DNA of 50,850 nt from Telmatospirillum siberiense (GTDB lineage Bacteria; Pseudomonadota; Alphaproteobacteria; Rhodospirillales; Magnetospirillaceae), in assembly GCF_002845745.1 (NCBI RefSeq), contig NZ_PIUM01000042.1, positions 1 through 50,850 on the forward strand, in the 5' to 3' direction. Of this stretch, positions 19,634-29,489 are shown in pieces. A model generated the notes under the pieces. It was given only the letters and a program-made list of their open reading frames with translations, ran no database searches and was not told where the DNA came from. Each line of letters starts with the position of its first letter. Position 1 is the first letter of the stretch. The translations under genes and the position numbers were made by a program.

Positions 19634-20254
19634 ATGAAGATCGACGTCGTTAATCTCGAAGCCAAGAACGTCGGCTCCATTGAGCTGGCCGACGAGGTGT
19701 TCGGGGTCGCGGTCCGCCGCGACATCCTGGCCCGCATGGTGAATTATCAGCTCGCCAAGCGCCGGTCGGGAAACCACAAGACCAAGCAGATTTGGGAAGT
19801 CTCCGGGACCACCAAGAAGCCCTATAACCAGAAGGGCACCGGTCGCGCCCGTCAGGGATCCTTGCGCAGCGCGCAGTTCCGTGGCGGCGGGGTGATCTTT
19901 GGCCCGGTGGTGCGCTCCCATGCGCATGACCTGACCAAGAAGGTCCGCGTTCTGGCCCTCAAGGTGGCTTTGTCCTCCAAGGCGGCTGACGGCAAGCTGG
20001 TCGTTCTCGACAAGGCCACGGCCGAGTCGCCGAAGACCAAGGCCCTGGCCGCGCAGCTTTCGAAGCTCAACTTGGCCAACGCCCTGTTCATCGATGGTGC
20101 CGAGCTGAACGTGAACTTCGCGCTCGCCTCCCGCAACATCCCCTTCATCGACGTGCTGCCGAGCCAGGGAGCCAACGTCTATGACATTCTGCGGCGCGAC
20201 ACCCTGGTCCTGACCACGGACGCCGTTCAGGCCCTGGAGGCCCGACTGAAATGA
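19634..20254 (+). CDS. rplD: 50S ribosomal protein L4
   Basis: 206 aa. L4 lines the peptide exit tunnel. In E. coli it represses the S10 operon through its leader. The start chosen is ATG 19634 ([18 protein letters not shown]), 5 nt after rplC. A longer frame upstream overlaps rplC and has no L4 similarity. The tunnel loop [20 protein letters not shown] is intact. The stop overlaps the rplW start by 4 nt (ATGA). Confidence 0.96.
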   Translation: MKIDVVNLEAKNVGSIELADEVFGVAVRRDILARMVNYQLAKRRSGNHKTKQIWEVSGTTKKPYNQKGTGRARQGSLRSAQFRGGGVIFGPVVRSHAHDLTKKVRVLALKVALSSKAADGKLVVLDKATAESPKTKALAAQLSKLNLANALFIDGAELNVNFALASRNIPFIDVLPSQGANVYDILRRDTLVLTTDAVQALEARLK

Positions 20255-20559
20255 AGATGGCGCAGATCAGCAAGGCGCGGGCCTACGACATCGTTCGCTC
20301 GCCGGTGATCACCGAAAAGGCGACGCTCGCTTCGGAACACAACCAGGTCACCTTCCGCGTGCCGCTCGACGCCTCCAAGGGCGAGATCGCCGCGGCGGTT
20401 GAAGCCGTGTTCAGCGTCAAGGTGACGGCGGTCAACACGCTTCGCCAGCTGGGCAAGACCAAGCGGTTCAAGGGTTTTGTCGGCAAGCGCAGCGACTACA
20501 AGAAAGCGATCGTGTCGCTGGCCGAAGGTCAGTCGATCGACGTGACGACGGGGGTCTGA
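20251..20559 (+). CDS. rplW: 50S ribosomal protein L23
   Basis: 102 aa. L23 sits at the tunnel exit and is the docking site for trigger factor and SRP. The [15 protein letters not shown] segment and the loop with [19 protein letters not shown] are typical. The ATG at 20251 overlaps the rplD stop by 4 nt, so coupling is likely. An internal ATG at residue 3 is an alternative start. Confidence 0.95.
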   Translation: MKMAQISKARAYDIVRSPVITEKATLASEHNQVTFRVPLDASKGEIAAAVEAVFSVKVTAVNTLRQLGKTKRFKGFVGKRSDYKKAIVSLAEGQSIDVTTGV

Positions 20560-20563
20560 GGCA

Positions 20564-21394
20564 ATGCCGCTAAAAAGTTTTAAGCCGACGACGCCGAGCC
20601 AGCGCCAGCTGGTTATCGTCGATCGTTCCGATCTGTGGAAGGGCAAGCCCGAGAAGTCGCTGACCGAAGGTCTGCGCTCCCAGGGCGGGCGCAACAGCAC
20701 CGGTCGCGTGACCGTCCGGTTCCGTGGCGGCGGGCACAAGCGCCGCTATCGCCTGATCGATTTCAAGCGGAACAAGTTCGATGTTCCGGCGACGGTCGAG
20801 CGTCTGGAGTATGATCCCAACCGCTCCGCCTTCATCGCCCTGGTGCGTTATGAAGACGGTCAGTTGTCCTACATCCTGGCGCCGCAGCGTCTGGCCGCCG
20901 GCGATCAGATCGTCGCCAGCGCGAAGGCCGATATCAAGCCGGGCAACGCGTTGCCGCTGAAGAACATTCCGGTCGGCACCATCGTCCACAATGTGGAGAT
21001 GAAGGCTGGCAAGGGCGGCCAATTGGCTCGTTCCGCCGGAACTTACGTCCAGCTGGTGGGCAAGGATCAGGGTTACGCCCAGATCCGTCTGGCCTCCGGT
21101 GAGCTCCGCATGGTCCGTGGCGAATGCATGGCGACCATCGGCGCGGTGTCCAACCCCGACCAACAGAACATCAACCTGGGTAAGGCTGGCCGTTCTCGTT
21201 GGCTGGGCCGCCGTCCGCATGTCCGCGGCGTGGCCATGAACCCCGTCGACCATCCGCATGGTGGTGGCGAGGGACGCACTTCGGGAGGCCGTCATCCGGT
21301 CACTCCGTGGGGCAAGCCGACCAAGGGCAAGAAGACTCGCAACAACAAGAAGACGGATCAGCTGATCATGCGCCGTCGCCAGCAGACTAAGTAA
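20564..21394 (+). CDS. rplB: 50S ribosomal protein L2
   Basis: 276 aa. L2 is needed for subunit joining and peptidyl transferase activity. Conserved features are [17 protein letters not shown], the [20 protein letters not shown] block and the C-terminal [20 protein letters not shown] motif. The full family length is present. It sits 4 nt after rplW in the S10 operon. Confidence 0.98.
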   Translation: MPLKSFKPTTPSQRQLVIVDRSDLWKGKPEKSLTEGLRSQGGRNSTGRVTVRFRGGGHKRRYRLIDFKRNKFDVPATVERLEYDPNRSAFIALVRYEDGQLSYILAPQRLAAGDQIVASAKADIKPGNALPLKNIPVGTIVHNVEMKAGKGGQLARSAGTYVQLVGKDQGYAQIRLASGELRMVRGECMATIGAVSNPDQQNINLGKAGRSRWLGRRPHVRGVAMNPVDHPHGGGEGRTSGGRHPVTPWGKPTKGKKTRNNKKTDQLIMRRRQQTK

Positions 21395-21405
21395 AGGAGG
21401 GACGT

Positions 21406-21684
21406 GTGGCTCGTTCCGTTTGGAAAGGTCCCTTCGTCGACGGCTTCCTTCTCAAGAAGGCTGAGAAGGCGCGGTCTTCGGGACGCAACGAAGTAATCAA
21501 GATTTGGTCGCGGCGTTCGACAATTCTTCCGCAGTTCGTCGGTCTGACTTTTGGCGTGCATAACGGCCAGAAGTACATTCCGGTGCTGGTGACGGAGAAC
21601 ATGGTCGGCCATAAGTTCGGCGAATTCTCGCCGACTCGCACCTACTACGGCCATGCCGTGGACAAGAAGGCGAAGAGGAAGTAA
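21406..21684 (+). CDS. rpsS: 30S ribosomal protein S19
   Basis: 92 aa. S19 belongs to the 30S head and contacts A-site tRNA and the intersubunit bridge. It uses a GTG start at 21406, behind a very strong Shine-Dalgarno (AAAGGAGGGACGT). The [13 protein letters not shown] start and [16 protein letters not shown] motif are typical. rplV follows 4 nt after the stop. Confidence 0.97.
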   Translation: MARSVWKGPFVDGFLLKKAEKARSSGRNEVIKIWSRRSTILPQFVGLTFGVHNGQKYIPVLVTENMVGHKFGEFSPTRTYYGHAVDKKAKRK

Positions 21685-21688
21685 GGCC

Positions 21689-22084
21689 ATGAGCAAGAAA
21701 ACCGCTCCGCGCGATTTGGCGGACAATGAGGCTCAGGCCTTCGCCGCCACTATCCGTACCAGCCCGCGCAAGCTCAACCTTGTGGCGCAGTCGATCCGCG
21801 GCCTCAAGGCCGAGGCCGCCCTGGCTCAGTTGACCTTCTCTCGGCGCCGTATCGCGCAGGACGTCAAGAAGGTGTTGCAGTCGGCCATCGCCAATGCCGA
21901 GAACAACCATCAGCTCGACGTCGATCGTCTGGTGGTCGCCGAGGCGTTCGTCGGCAAGGCCATGGTGATGAAGCGCTTCAGCGCCCGTGCCCGTGGTCGT
22001 GTCGGTCATATCGTGAAGCCGTTCAGCAATTTGACGGTGATTGTTCGCGAACGCGAAGAAAGCGTTGGCGAGGAGAAGGCGTAA
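21689..22084 (+). CDS. rplV: 50S ribosomal protein L22
   Basis: 131 aa. L22 has a beta-hairpin that lines the exit tunnel and includes macrolide-resistance sites. The start chosen is ATG 21689 ([20 protein letters not shown]). A longer upstream frame lies within rpsS and was rejected. The C-terminal [20 protein letters not shown] tunnel hairpin is conserved. The stop TAA shares one base with the rpsC ATG (TAATG). Confidence 0.96.
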   Translation: MSKKTAPRDLADNEAQAFAATIRTSPRKLNLVAQSIRGLKAEAALAQLTFSRRRIAQDVKKVLQSAIANAENNHQLDVDRLVVAEAFVGKAMVMKRFSARARGRVGHIVKPFSNLTVIVREREESVGEEKA

Positions 22085-22782
22085 TGGGTCAGAAAGTCAA
22101 TCCGATCGGGCTTCGCCTCGGCATTAACCGGACCTGGGATTCCCGCTGGTACGCCGACGATGATTACGCCAAGTTGCTTCACGAGGATTTGAAGCTGCGC
22201 GAGTTTCTGCGTGGCAAGCTGGTCCAGGCGGGCGTCTCTCGCGTCGTCATCGAGCGTCCGGCCAAGAAGGCCCGGGTGACCATCCACACCGCCCGTCCGG
22301 GCGTGGTGATCGGTAAGAAGGGCGCGGACATCGAGGTGTTGCGCAAGGCGCTCTCCAAGATGACCGGCAACGAGGTGCATCTCAACATCGTCGAGATCCG
22401 CAAGCCGGAACTGGACGCCCAGTTGGTCGCCGAGAACATTGCCCAGCAGCTCGAACGCCGCGTCGCTTTCCGCCGTGCCATGAAGCGGGCCGTGCAGGGC
22501 GCCATGCGCCTGGGCGCCCAGGGCATCCGGATCAACTGCTCCGGCCGTCTGGGCGGGGCTGAGATCGCCCGCATGGAATGGTATCGCGAAGGCCGCGTGC
22601 CGCTTCACACCCTGCGCGCCGACGTCGATTACGGCGTGGCCACCGCCAAGACGACCTATGGCACCTGCGGTGTCAAAGTGTGGGTCTTCAAGGGCGAGAT
22701 CATGGCGCATGATCCGATGGCGCAGGACAAGCGCGCCCTCGAGGGGCAACCGACGACGTCCCGCGAAGCCGCTGGGCGCTAA
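22084..22782 (+). CDS. rpsC: 30S ribosomal protein S3
   Basis: 232 aa. S3 is part of the mRNA entry channel helicase. The start [20 protein letters not shown], the KH domain with [14 protein letters not shown] (about residues 74-87) and the C-terminal [18 protein letters not shown] block are present. It overlaps rplV by one base, so it is translationally coupled. Confidence 0.98.
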   Translation: MGQKVNPIGLRLGINRTWDSRWYADDDYAKLLHEDLKLREFLRGKLVQAGVSRVVIERPAKKARVTIHTARPGVVIGKKGADIEVLRKALSKMTGNEVHLNIVEIRKPELDAQLVAENIAQQLERRVAFRRAMKRAVQGAMRLGAQGIRINCSGRLGGAEIARMEWYREGRVPLHTLRADVDYGVATAKTTYGTCGVKVWVFKGEIMAHDPMAQDKRALEGQPTTSREAAGR

Positions 22783-22799
22783 CACGAGAGTGACCGGAA

Positions 22800-23219
22800 A
22801 TGCTTAGTCCGAAACGTACGAAATACCGCAAAGCGCACAAGGGCCGTATCCACGGCCTGGCCAAGGGCGGTTTCGAATTGAACTTCGGCGCCTATGGCCT
22901 GAAGGCTCTTGAGCCGGAGCGCCTGACCGCGCGCCAGATCGAGGCCGCTCGTCGCGCGCTGACCCGCCACATGAAGCGCCAGGGGCGTGTGTGGATCCGG
23001 ATTTTCCCGGATCTGCCCGTGTCGACCAAGCCTGCCGAAGTCCGCATGGGTTCCGGTAAGGGTGCGCCGGAATATTGGACGGCGCGTGTGGCGCCTGGCC
23101 GGATCATCTTCGAGGTGGACGGCGTGGCCGAGGATATCGCTCGCCAGGGCTTCGCTCTGGCCGCCGCCAAGCTGCCGATCAAGACCAAGTTCGTGCAACG
23201 CTTGGCTGGGGAGGCTTGA
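22800..23219 (+). CDS. rplP: 50S ribosomal protein L16
   Basis: 139 aa. L16 positions the A-site tRNA acceptor arm on the 50S subunit. Typical features are [16 protein letters not shown], the [20 protein letters not shown] block and [11 protein letters not shown]. The length is normal. rpmC begins 2 nt after the stop. Confidence 0.97.
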   Translation: MLSPKRTKYRKAHKGRIHGLAKGGFELNFGAYGLKALEPERLTARQIEAARRALTRHMKRQGRVWIRIFPDLPVSTKPAEVRMGSGKGAPEYWTARVAPGRIIFEVDGVAEDIARQGFALAAAKLPIKTKFVQRLAGEA

Positions 23220-23221
23220 TC

Positions 23222-23422
23222 ATGGTAAAAGCCGCCGACTTGAAGACGAAGACTGCCGATCAGTTGTCCGAGCAGCTCGTCGAGTTGAAGAAAGAACAAT
23301 TCAATCTGCGTTTCCAGCGGGCCTCTGGCCAGTTGGAGAACACCGCCCGGGTGCGTCAGGTGCGCCGCGAGATCGCGACCATCAAGACGATCCTCGGCGA
23401 AAAAACCCGCGCCGCGGTTTAG
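23222..23422 (+). CDS. rpmC: 50S ribosomal protein L29
   Basis: 66 aa, a small two-helix protein near the tunnel exit that neighbours L23. The start chosen is ATG 23222 ([20 protein letters not shown]). Longer upstream frames lie within rplP. The [20 protein letters not shown] signature and the C-terminal helix are conserved. rpsQ starts 13 nt downstream behind AGGAGG. Confidence 0.96.
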   Translation: MVKAADLKTKTADQLSEQLVELKKEQFNLRFQRASGQLENTARVRQVRREIATIKTILGEKTRAAV

Positions 23423-23435
23423 GAGGTTTTGAACG

Positions 23436-23681
23436 ATGCCTAAGCGCATTCTGCAGGGTGTGGTGGTCTCCGACGCCATGGACAAGACCGTCGTCGTCCG
23501 TGTCGAGCGGCGTGTCATGCACCCCGTTTATAAGAAGTTCATTCGGCGCTCGAAGAAGTACAGCGCCCATGATGAGACCAACAGCGCCAAGGTCGGCGAT
23601 GTCGTGCGGATCGAAGAGTGCCGCCCGATTTCGAAGAACAAGTGCTGGACGGTAATCGCTGACGACGCGGTCCAGGCCTAA
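23436..23681 (+). CDS. rpsQ: 30S ribosomal protein S17
   Basis: 81 aa. S17 is an OB-fold protein that helps early 30S assembly. [38 protein letters not shown] and the [15 protein letters not shown] block are typical. Last gene of the S10 portion. A 37-nt gap with GGAAAGGAAG precedes rplN. Confidence 0.97.
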   Translation: MPKRILQGVVVSDAMDKTVVVRVERRVMHPVYKKFIRRSKKYSAHDETNSAKVGDVVRIEECRPISKNKCWTVIADDAVQA

Positions 23682-23718
23682 CGGCCCGGTTCGCAAAGTC
23701 TGAGGAAAGGAAGAGCAT

Positions 23719-24087
23719 ATGATCCAGATGCAAACCAACCTGGACGTCGCCGATAATTCGGGTGCCCGCCGGGTGCAGTGCATCAAGGTCCTTGGTGGCT
23801 CCCACCGCACCATCGCCAATGTCGGCGATGTGATCGTCGTCTCGATCAAGGACGCGATCCCGCGGGGCCGCGTCAAGAAGGGCGACGTTCACCGTGCGGT
23901 GATCGTGCGTACCGCCAAGGAGATCCGTCGTCCCGATGGCTCGGCCATCCGGTTCGACCGCAATGCCGCCGTGCTGATCAACAAGCAGGGCGAGCCGATT
24001 GGCACCCGCATCTTTGGCCCGGTGACCCGTGAGCTCCGCGCGAAGAAGTACATGAAGATCATCTCCCTGGCGCCCGAGGTGTTGTGA
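23719..24087 (+). CDS. rplN: 50S ribosomal protein L14
   Basis: 122 aa. L14 forms part of an intersubunit bridge and is the docking site for the silencing factor Rsf[21 protein letters not shown] and the C-terminal [20 protein letters not shown] are family-typical. It is the first gene of the spc portion. Its stop shares bases with the rplX start (TGATG). Confidence 0.98.
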   Translation: MIQMQTNLDVADNSGARRVQCIKVLGGSHRTIANVGDVIVVSIKDAIPRGRVKKGDVHRAVIVRTAKEIRRPDGSAIRFDRNAAVLINKQGEPIGTRIFGPVTRELRAKKYMKIISLAPEVL

Positions 24088-24404
24088 TGGCCGCGAAGGT
24101 GAAGAAGGGCGATCAGGTTGTCGTGATCGCCGGCAAGGACAAAGGCAAGAAGGGCGAAGTTCTTCGCGTTCTGCCTCAGGATAATCGCCTCGTCGTTCAG
24201 GGCGTCAATGTGCTGACCAAGCACTCGAAGCCCTCGATGACCAGTCAGGGCGGTTTGGTCAAACTTGAAGGCGCCATTCACGTTTCGAACGTCGCGCTGG
24301 TCGATCCCAAGAGCAACGAGGCCACCCGCGTCGGCTTCAAGACCCTCGAGGATGGACGCAAGGTCCGCATCGCCCGTCGTTCGGGCGAGCAGATCGATCG
24401 CTAA
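24087..24404 (+). CDS. rplX: 50S ribosomal protein L24
   Basis: 105 aa. L24 is an assembly initiator of the 50S subunit with a KOW domain ([20 protein letters not shown]). The ATG at 24087 overlaps the rplN stop by one base. A GTG three bases earlier is a possible alternative. The C-terminal [14 protein letters not shown] tail is normal. Confidence 0.96.
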   Translation: MAAKVKKGDQVVVIAGKDKGKKGEVLRVLPQDNRLVVQGVNVLTKHSKPSMTSQGGLVKLEGAIHVSNVALVDPKSNEATRVGFKTLEDGRKVRIARRSGEQIDR

Positions 24405-24412
24405 GGGAGCTT

Positions 24413-24961
24413 ATGACCATGGCCGCGCGTTTGCGTGAACATTACGATAACGTCGTGAAGAAGGGTCTGCAGGAGCAGTTCAAGTATCAGAACCCCCTGC
24501 AGGTTCCTCGTCTCGAAAAGATCGTCATCAACATGGGCGTCGGTGAAGCCGCCCAGGATGCCAAGAAGATCGAAGGTGCCATCGCCGATCTGACCGCCAT
24601 TGCGGGACAGAAGCCGGTGGTGACCCGGGCGAAGAATTCCATCGCCGGCTTCAAGCTGCGCGAAAATCAGGTGGTTGGCTGCAAGGTGACCTTGCGCAAG
24701 GACCGCATGTACGAATTCCTCGACCGTTTGATCACTATCGCCCTGCCGCGCGTGCGCGACTTCCGGGGTGTCAACGGCAAGAGCTTCGACGGTCGGGGTA
24801 ATTATGCCCTGGGCCTTAAGGAACAACTGGTGTTCCCGGAGATCAACTACGACCGCGTCGATCGCGTGCGTGGTATGGACATCGTGTTCGTGACGACGGC
24901 CGATTCGGACGAGGAGTGCAAAGCTCTCCTCAAGGCATTCGACATGCCTTTCGTCGCTTAA
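24413..24961 (+). CDS. rplE: 50S ribosomal protein L5
   Basis: 182 aa. L5 binds 5S rRNA in the central protuberance and contacts P-site t[34 protein letters not shown] and the C-terminal [15 protein letters not shown] are conserved. Two ATGs are possible. The first (24413) is only 3 nt from GGGAG (24405-24409), and the second (24419, [11 protein letters not shown]) is 9 nt away and may be the true start. Confidence 0.96.
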   Translation: MTMAARLREHYDNVVKKGLQEQFKYQNPLQVPRLEKIVINMGVGEAAQDAKKIEGAIADLTAIAGQKPVVTRAKNSIAGFKLRENQVVGCKVTLRKDRMYEFLDRLITIALPRVRDFRGVNGKSFDGRGNYALGLKEQLVFPEINYDRVDRVRGMDIVFVTTADSDEECKALLKAFDMPFVA

Positions 24962-24986
24962 AGCCGGTTGGAAAGAAAGTAAGGCA

Positions 24987-25292
24987 ATGGCAAAAACTAG
25001 CTCCGTTGAGCGCAACAAGAAGCGCGAGAAGCTGGCCAAGCAGTACGCGAACCGCCGCGCTAAGCTGAAGGCCGTCCTGATGAACCAGAGTGTGACCCTT
25101 GAAGAACGCTTCGAGGCCGCGCTGAAAATGGCAGAGTTGCCGCGTAATTCTTCGGCCACCCGCGTTCGCCTGCGTTGTGCGGTGACCGGTCGTCCGCGCG
25201 GAAACTACCGCAAATTCAAACTATGCCGTATCCAGCTGCGGGAACTTGGCTCCAAGGGCCAGATCCCCGGTATGGTTAAGTCGAGCTGGTAG
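24987..25292 (+). CDS. rpsN: 30S ribosomal protein S14 (zinc-independent type)
   Basis: 101 aa. S14 belongs to the 30S head. It is the long C-minus form: no CxxC zinc pairs are seen, in contrast to the about 61-aa zinc-binding paralogue. The [20 protein letters not shown] motif and the ending [11 protein letters not shown] are typical. It lies between rplE and rpsH. Confidence 0.97.
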   Translation: MAKTSSVERNKKREKLAKQYANRRAKLKAVLMNQSVTLEERFEAALKMAELPRNSSATRVRLRCAVTGRPRGNYRKFKLCRIQLRELGSKGQIPGMVKSSW

Positions 25293-25304
25293 GAGACGTC
25301 GAAG

Positions 25305-25700
25305 ATGATGACCGATCCCCTTGGGGATATGCTGACGCGTATTCGCAATGGTCAAATGGCCAAGAAGGCCAAAGTGACCGCGCCAGCGTCCCGTCTCCGT
25401 GCCAACGTGCTCGAGGTTTTGAAGCGCGAAGGTTATATCCGCGGTTATTCGGAAGCCGAGCAGCGTACCGGCGTGTCTGAGCTGACCATCGAGCTCAAGT
25501 ATCACGAAGGCGCTCCGGTGATCCGTGAGATCTCCCGCGTTTCCAAGCCGGGCCGCCGGGTCTATTCGAGGATCAAGGATCTGCCGAAGGTGTCCAATGG
25601 TTTGGGCATCTCGATCCTCTCGACGCCCCGCGGTGTGATGTCCGATGCCGAGGCCCGCGCTGCCAATGTTGGCGGCGAGGTCCTCTGCCAAGTGTTCTAG
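25305..25700 (+). CDS. rpsH: 30S ribosomal protein S8
   Basis: 131 aa. S8 is a central assembly protein of the 30S platform. In E. coli it represses the spc operon by binding near rpl[17 protein letters not shown] at the start and the C-terminal [20 protein letters not shown] motif are conserved. Two adjacent ATGs (25305, 25308) are both usable. rplF begins 12 nt downstream. Confidence 0.97.
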   Translation: MMTDPLGDMLTRIRNGQMAKKAKVTAPASRLRANVLEVLKREGYIRGYSEAEQRTGVSELTIELKYHEGAPVIREISRVSKPGRRVYSRIKDLPKVSNGLGISILSTPRGVMSDAEARAANVGGEVLCQVF

Positions 25701-25712
25701 GAGCGCTCCGAG

Positions 25713-26246
25713 ATGTCGCGAGTCGGTAAATATCCGGTGGTGGTGCCAAACGGCGTCACCGTCACCGTCTCAGGGGCCGAGGTTTCCGTGAAAGGCAAGT
25801 TGGGCGTTTCGGCGCTGCAGATTGTCGACGACGTGGAAACCACCCTGGACGGAAACCACGTGTGGGTGAAGCCGAAGGCTGAAACCAAGCGCGCCCGCAT
25901 GATGTGGGGCACCACGCGCGCCCTGATCAACAACATGGTCAAGGGTGTCTCGGAAGGCTTCACCGTCAATCTGGAGATCAACGGCGTCGGCTACCGCGCG
26001 GCTGTGCAGGGCAAGGTTCTGCAGCTGCAGCTCGGTTTCTCCCATGACGTGAACTATCCGATCCCCGATGACGTGACCATCAAGTGCGAGAAGCCCACCA
26101 GCGTCTCGATCACTGGGAAGGATCGTCAGAGGGTCGGCCAGATCGCCGCCGAGATCCGTGCGTATCGTGGCCCCGAGCCTTACAAGGGCAAGGGCGTCAA
26201 GTACGAGACTGAAACCATCCTCCGCAAGGAAGGTAAGAAGAAGTAG
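25713..26246 (+). CDS. rplF: 50S ribosomal protein L6
   Basis: 177 aa. L6 lies near the sarcin-ricin loop at the factor-binding site. MSRVGKYPVVVPNGVTVTV, INGVGYRAAVQGKVL and the C-terminal GPEPYKGKGVKYETETILRK motif are family-typical. The length is normal. Confidence 0.97.
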   Translation: MSRVGKYPVVVPNGVTVTVSGAEVSVKGKLGVSALQIVDDVETTLDGNHVWVKPKAETKRARMMWGTTRALINNMVKGVSEGFTVNLEINGVGYRAAVQGKVLQLQLGFSHDVNYPIPDDVTIKCEKPTSVSITGKDRQRVGQIAAEIRAYRGPEPYKGKGVKYETETILRKEGKKK

Positions 26247-26255
26247 GGCCGCGCC

Positions 26256-26618
26256 ATGTTGTCGCCGAAAGATCTTTTCCTGCGCCGCCAGCAGCGCAAC
26301 CGCATCGCTCTTCGCAAGAAGGCTGGTGGTCGTCCGCGCCTGTCGGTGTTCCGTTCGTCCAAGCATATCTATGCTCAGATCATCGATGACGTGAAGGGCA
26401 CCACTCTGGCGGCCGCCTCGTCACTTGAGACCGAGCTCAAGAGCGCGCTGAAGACGGGTGCCGATTCCGCCGCTGCAGCCAGTGTCGGCAAGCTGATTGC
26501 CGAACGGGCCGTCAAAGCCGGCATCACCGAGGTGGTGTTCGACCGCGGGGGTTATATTTATCATGGTCGGGTCAAGGCCCTGGCCGATGCCGCTCGCGAG
26601 AGCGGGCTGTCGTTCTAA
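26256..26618 (+). CDS. rplR: 50S ribosomal protein L18
   Basis: 120 aa. L18 helps deliver 5S rRNA to the 50S subunit. An Arg-rich N-terminus ([20 protein letters not shown]) precedes the globular domain. [14 protein letters not shown] and the C-terminal [20 protein letters not shown] block are typical. Confidence 0.97.
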   Translation: MLSPKDLFLRRQQRNRIALRKKAGGRPRLSVFRSSKHIYAQIIDDVKGTTLAAASSLETELKSALKTGADSAAAASVGKLIAERAVKAGITEVVFDRGGYIYHGRVKALADAARESGLSF

Positions 26619-26632
26619 AGGGGTCATAAAAA

Positions 26633-27262
26633 ATGGCACGTACACCGAACGCTGAGCGTGGCGAACGGCCGAGCCGCGGTGAACGCGGCGAAAGGTCGGA
26701 CCGGGGTCGCGGTCGCAATTCCGATAACCAATCCAATCGGGAAGAAAGCGATATCGTCGACAAGCTCGTCCATATCAACCGCGTTGCCAAGGTGGTCAAG
26801 GGCGGTCGTCGCTTCGCCTTTGCCGCGCTGGTCGTGGTGGGCGATGAGAAGGGCCGCGTCGGTTATGGCTCGGGCAAGGCTCGTGAGGTGCCGGAGGCGA
26901 TCCGTAAGGCAACCGATCAGGCCAAGCGCAACATGATCCGTGTCGCGTTGCGCGAAGGCCGGACGCTCCATCATGACGCCTATGGTCATTTCGGCGCCGG
27001 ACGAGTGGTCTTGCGCGCGGCTCCCTCGGGTACCGGCATCATCGCCGGCGGTCCGATGCGCGCCGTGTTCGAAACCATGGGCGTGCAGGATGTGGTGGCC
27101 AAGTGCATCGGCACCTCCAACCCGCACAACATGATCAAGGCGACGTTCGACGCCTTGGTCAATGTGTCCAGCCCCCGCGCCATTGCCGCCAAGCGCGGCA
27201 AGAAGGTGGGCGAGATCGTCGGTCGCCGCGATGGCGCGGCCGCCGTAGCCGCCAAGGAGTGA
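26633..27262 (+). CDS. rpsE: 30S ribosomal protein S5
   Basis: 209 aa. S5 acts in decoding fidelity and the mRNA entry channel. The core S5 sequence starts near residue 40 ([20 protein letters not shown]). Before it lies an arginine-rich, probably disordered N-terminal extension of about 38 residues with repeated GER/RGER units, absent from the E. coli-sized protein. The spectinomycin loop and the C-terminal [15 protein letters not shown] block are intact. Confidence 0.97.
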   Translation: MARTPNAERGERPSRGERGERSDRGRGRNSDNQSNREESDIVDKLVHINRVAKVVKGGRRFAFAALVVVGDEKGRVGYGSGKAREVPEAIRKATDQAKRNMIRVALREGRTLHHDAYGHFGAGRVVLRAAPSGTGIIAGGPMRAVFETMGVQDVVAKCIGTSNPHNMIKATFDALVNVSSPRAIAAKRGKKVGEIVGRRDGAAAVAAKE

Positions 27263-27267
27263 TCGGT

Positions 27268-27474
27268 ATGGCCAAGAAGACCGCCGCAGCCGCCGCGACG
27301 ACCGTCAAGGTGACTCAGATCGGCAGCCCGATCGGCCGTCCCGCCGATCAGGAGGCGACGTTGATCGGACTTGGGCTCAATAAGCTGCACCGGAGCCGCG
27401 AGCTGGAGAATACCCCTGCCGTGCGTGGCATGATCGCCAAGGTGCGCCATCTGCTGCACGTCGAAGAGGCGTAA
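27268..27474 (+). CDS. rpmD: 50S ribosomal protein L30
   Basis: 68 aa, the short bacterial L30. The start chosen is ATG 27268. A longer open frame upstream lies in rpsE and was rejected. An Ala/Thr-rich stretch of about 12 residues precedes [20 protein letters not shown] and the [20 protein letters not shown] core. It lies 5 nt after rpsE and 11 nt before rplO. Confidence 0.95.
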   Translation: MAKKTAAAAATTVKVTQIGSPIGRPADQEATLIGLGLNKLHRSRELENTPAVRGMIAKVRHLLHVEEA

Positions 27475-27485
27475 AGGAACTGAAG

Positions 27486-27974
27486 ATGAAACTGAACGAT
27501 CTTCGCGATAACGCCGGCGCCCGCAAGGTGCGTCTGCGCGTCGGCCGAGGCATCGGTTCCGGCAAGGGCAAGACCGCCGGTCGCGGTGTCAAGGGTCAGT
27601 CGTCGCGCACCGGCGTCGCCATCAACGGCTTCGAAGGCGGCCAGATGCCGATTTATCGGCGCTTGCCGAAGCGTGGCTTCAAGAACATATTCCGGTTGGA
27701 ATATGCCGAGGTCAACCTCGACCGCCTGCAGACGGCCATCGACGACGGCAAGCTGGCCGCCGCCGAGACCATCACCGGCGAAAAGCTGGTGGCGGCGGGT
27801 GTCATCTCGCAGTTGAAGAGCGGCGTTCGGCTGCTCGGACGGGGCGAGTTGAAGAGCAAGGTGACCATCGAGGTCTCCGGCATCACCGAAGGCGCGAAGG
27901 CCGCGGTGGAGAAGGCCGGTGGGTCGGTGGTGGTGCTGGCGGCCAAGAAGCCGGCGCCCGAAACGGCCGCCTGA
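27486..27974 (+). CDS. rplO: 50S ribosomal protein L15
   Basis: 162 aa. L15 is a late assembly protein with a long extended N-terminal arm. [14 protein letters not shown], the [19 protein letters not shown] Gly-rich arm and [19 protein letters not shown] are typical. The C-terminal tail is Ala-rich and slightly longer than in E. coli. A 167-bp gap with an 11-bp perfect stem-loop separates it from secY. Confidence 0.97.
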   Translation: MKLNDLRDNAGARKVRLRVGRGIGSGKGKTAGRGVKGQSSRTGVAINGFEGGQMPIYRRLPKRGFKNIFRLEYAEVNLDRLQTAIDDGKLAAAETITGEKLVAAGVISQLKSGVRLLGRGELKSKVTIEVSGITEGAKAAVEKAGGSVVVLAAKKPAPETAA

Positions 27975-28017
27975 GGGCGGTAGCGGTTTCCGACTTTTCT
28001 TCGAAAGACCGGACGAT

Positions 28018-28044
28018 CCCAACGCCCGAAATCCGGGCGTTGGG
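28018..28044 (+). other. rplO-secY intercistronic stem-loop
   Basis: A perfect 11-bp stem, CCCAACGCCCG (28018-28028) with CGGGCGTTGGG (28034-28044), has loop AAATC. It is not followed by a U-run. It sits 97 nt before the secY ATG, where an mRNA-stability or processing element could separate ribosomal-protein from translocase expression. Confidence 0.55.
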
Positions 28045-28141
28045 TGAAACGGTCTACCAACTCGTCGAATTGTGGTAAGAAGCTGACGCGTTCGACATGC
28101 GTCGAAATTCGAGATTTAACCACTAGGGTCCGGAGAACGGC

Positions 28142-29485
28142 ATGGCATCCGCCGCCGAGCAGCTCGCAGCCAATTTGAATTTAGGTGTTTTCGCCAAGGC
28201 GACCGAGCTCAAGAAGCGCATTTGGTTCACCTTGTCCGCATTGATCGTCTATCGCCTGGGGACGTGGATTCCCGTGCCCGGCATCGATCCCCACGTTTTG
28301 GCCGAAGTGTTCAACCAGACGGGCGGCGGCATCCTGGGTATGTTCGACATGTTCGCCGGTGGCGCGCTGTCGCGTATGACCATCTTCGCGCTGAACATCA
28401 TGCCGTACATCTCGGCCTCGATCATCATGCAGTTGATGACGACCGTCGTGCCGTCCCTTGAATCGCTGAAGAAGGAAGGCGAGCAGGGCCGCAAGCGGAT
28501 CAATCAATATACCCGCTACGCCACGGTGATCATCGCCGCGGTGCAGGCCTATGGTATCGCCGTCGGCCTTGAGAGCATGACCGCCCGTGGCGGCGCGGCC
28601 GTCTTCGATCCGGGCCTGTTCTTCCGCTTCACCACGGTGGTGACGCTGGTCGGCGGCACCATGTTCCTGATGTGGCTGGGCGAGCAGATCACCGCCCGCG
28701 GTGTCGGTAACGGCACCTCGCTGATCATTTTCGCCGGCATCGTCGCCAATCTGCCCCGCGCCATCGTCAGCACCCTCGAATTGGGTCGCACGGGCGCGCT
28801 TTCCGCCGCCTTGATCCTTTTCCTTATTTTCATGGGCGTCGGTGTCGTCGCGCTGATCGTCTATGTCGAAAGGGCGCAGCGGCGGATCATCATCCAGTAT
28901 CCGAAGCGCCAGGTGGGCAATAAGGTCTATGGCGGCGAGGCATCGCATCTGCCCTTGAAGCTGAACACCTCGGGCGTGATTCCTCCGATTTTCGCCAGCT
29001 CCATCCTGCTGATGCCGATCACGGCCGCCGGCTTCGCGGCTGGCAACGGGCCGGAGTGGCTGGGCACGGTGACGGCTCTCCTGGGACGCGGGCAGCCGCT
29101 TTATATGGCGCTCTATCTCGGGCTGATCGTATTCTTCGCCTTCTTCTACACCGCAGTCGTCTTCAATCCGGTGGACACCGCGGACAATCTGAAGAAACAT
29201 GGCGGCTTCGTTCCGGGGATCCGGCCGGGCAAGAACACCTCGGATTATCTCGATTTCGTTCTGACGCGTCTGACGGTGATCGGTGCCGCCTATCTGGCGG
29301 GTGTCTCCATTCTGCCGGAGATCCTGATCAGCCGGTTCTCGGTGCCCTTCTATTTCGGCGGCACCAGTCTGCTGATCGTGGTGACGGTTACCATGGATAC
29401 GGTGGCGCAGATTCAATCGCACTTGCTGGCGCATCAATATGAAGGCCTGATCAAGAAGGCTAAATTGCGGGGCAGGAGAGGCTAA
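28142..29485 (+). CDS. secY: Preprotein translocase subunit SecY
   Basis: 447 aa. SecY is the ten-helix channel of the Sec translocon in the inner membrane. Typical features are the first membrane helix after FTLSALIVYRLGTWIPVPGI, the plug region, NIMPYISASIIMQLM, and the cytoplasmic loop RRIIIQYPKRQVG that binds SecA/ribosomes. NTSGVIPPIFASSILLMP and FNPVDTADNLKKHGGFVPGI are also intact. adk begins 4 nt after the stop, the normal order. Confidence 0.98.
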   Translation: MASAAEQLAANLNLGVFAKATELKKRIWFTLSALIVYRLGTWIPVPGIDPHVLAEVFNQTGGGILGMFDMFAGGALSRMTIFALNIMPYISASIIMQLMTTVVPSLESLKKEGEQGRKRINQYTRYATVIIAAVQAYGIAVGLESMTARGGAAVFDPGLFFRFTTVVTLVGGTMFLMWLGEQITARGVGNGTSLIIFAGIVANLPRAIVSTLELGRTGALSAALILFLIFMGVGVVALIVYVERAQRRIIIQYPKRQVGNKVYGGEASHLPLKLNTSGVIPPIFASSILLMPITAAGFAAGNGPEWLGTVTALLGRGQPLYMALYLGLIVFFAFFYTAVVFNPVDTADNLKKHGGFVPGIRPGKNTSDYLDFVLTRLTVIGAAYLAGVSILPEILISRFSVPFYFGGTSLLIVVTVTMDTVAQIQSHLLAHQYEGLIKKAKLRGRRG

Positions 29486-29489
29486 AGAA

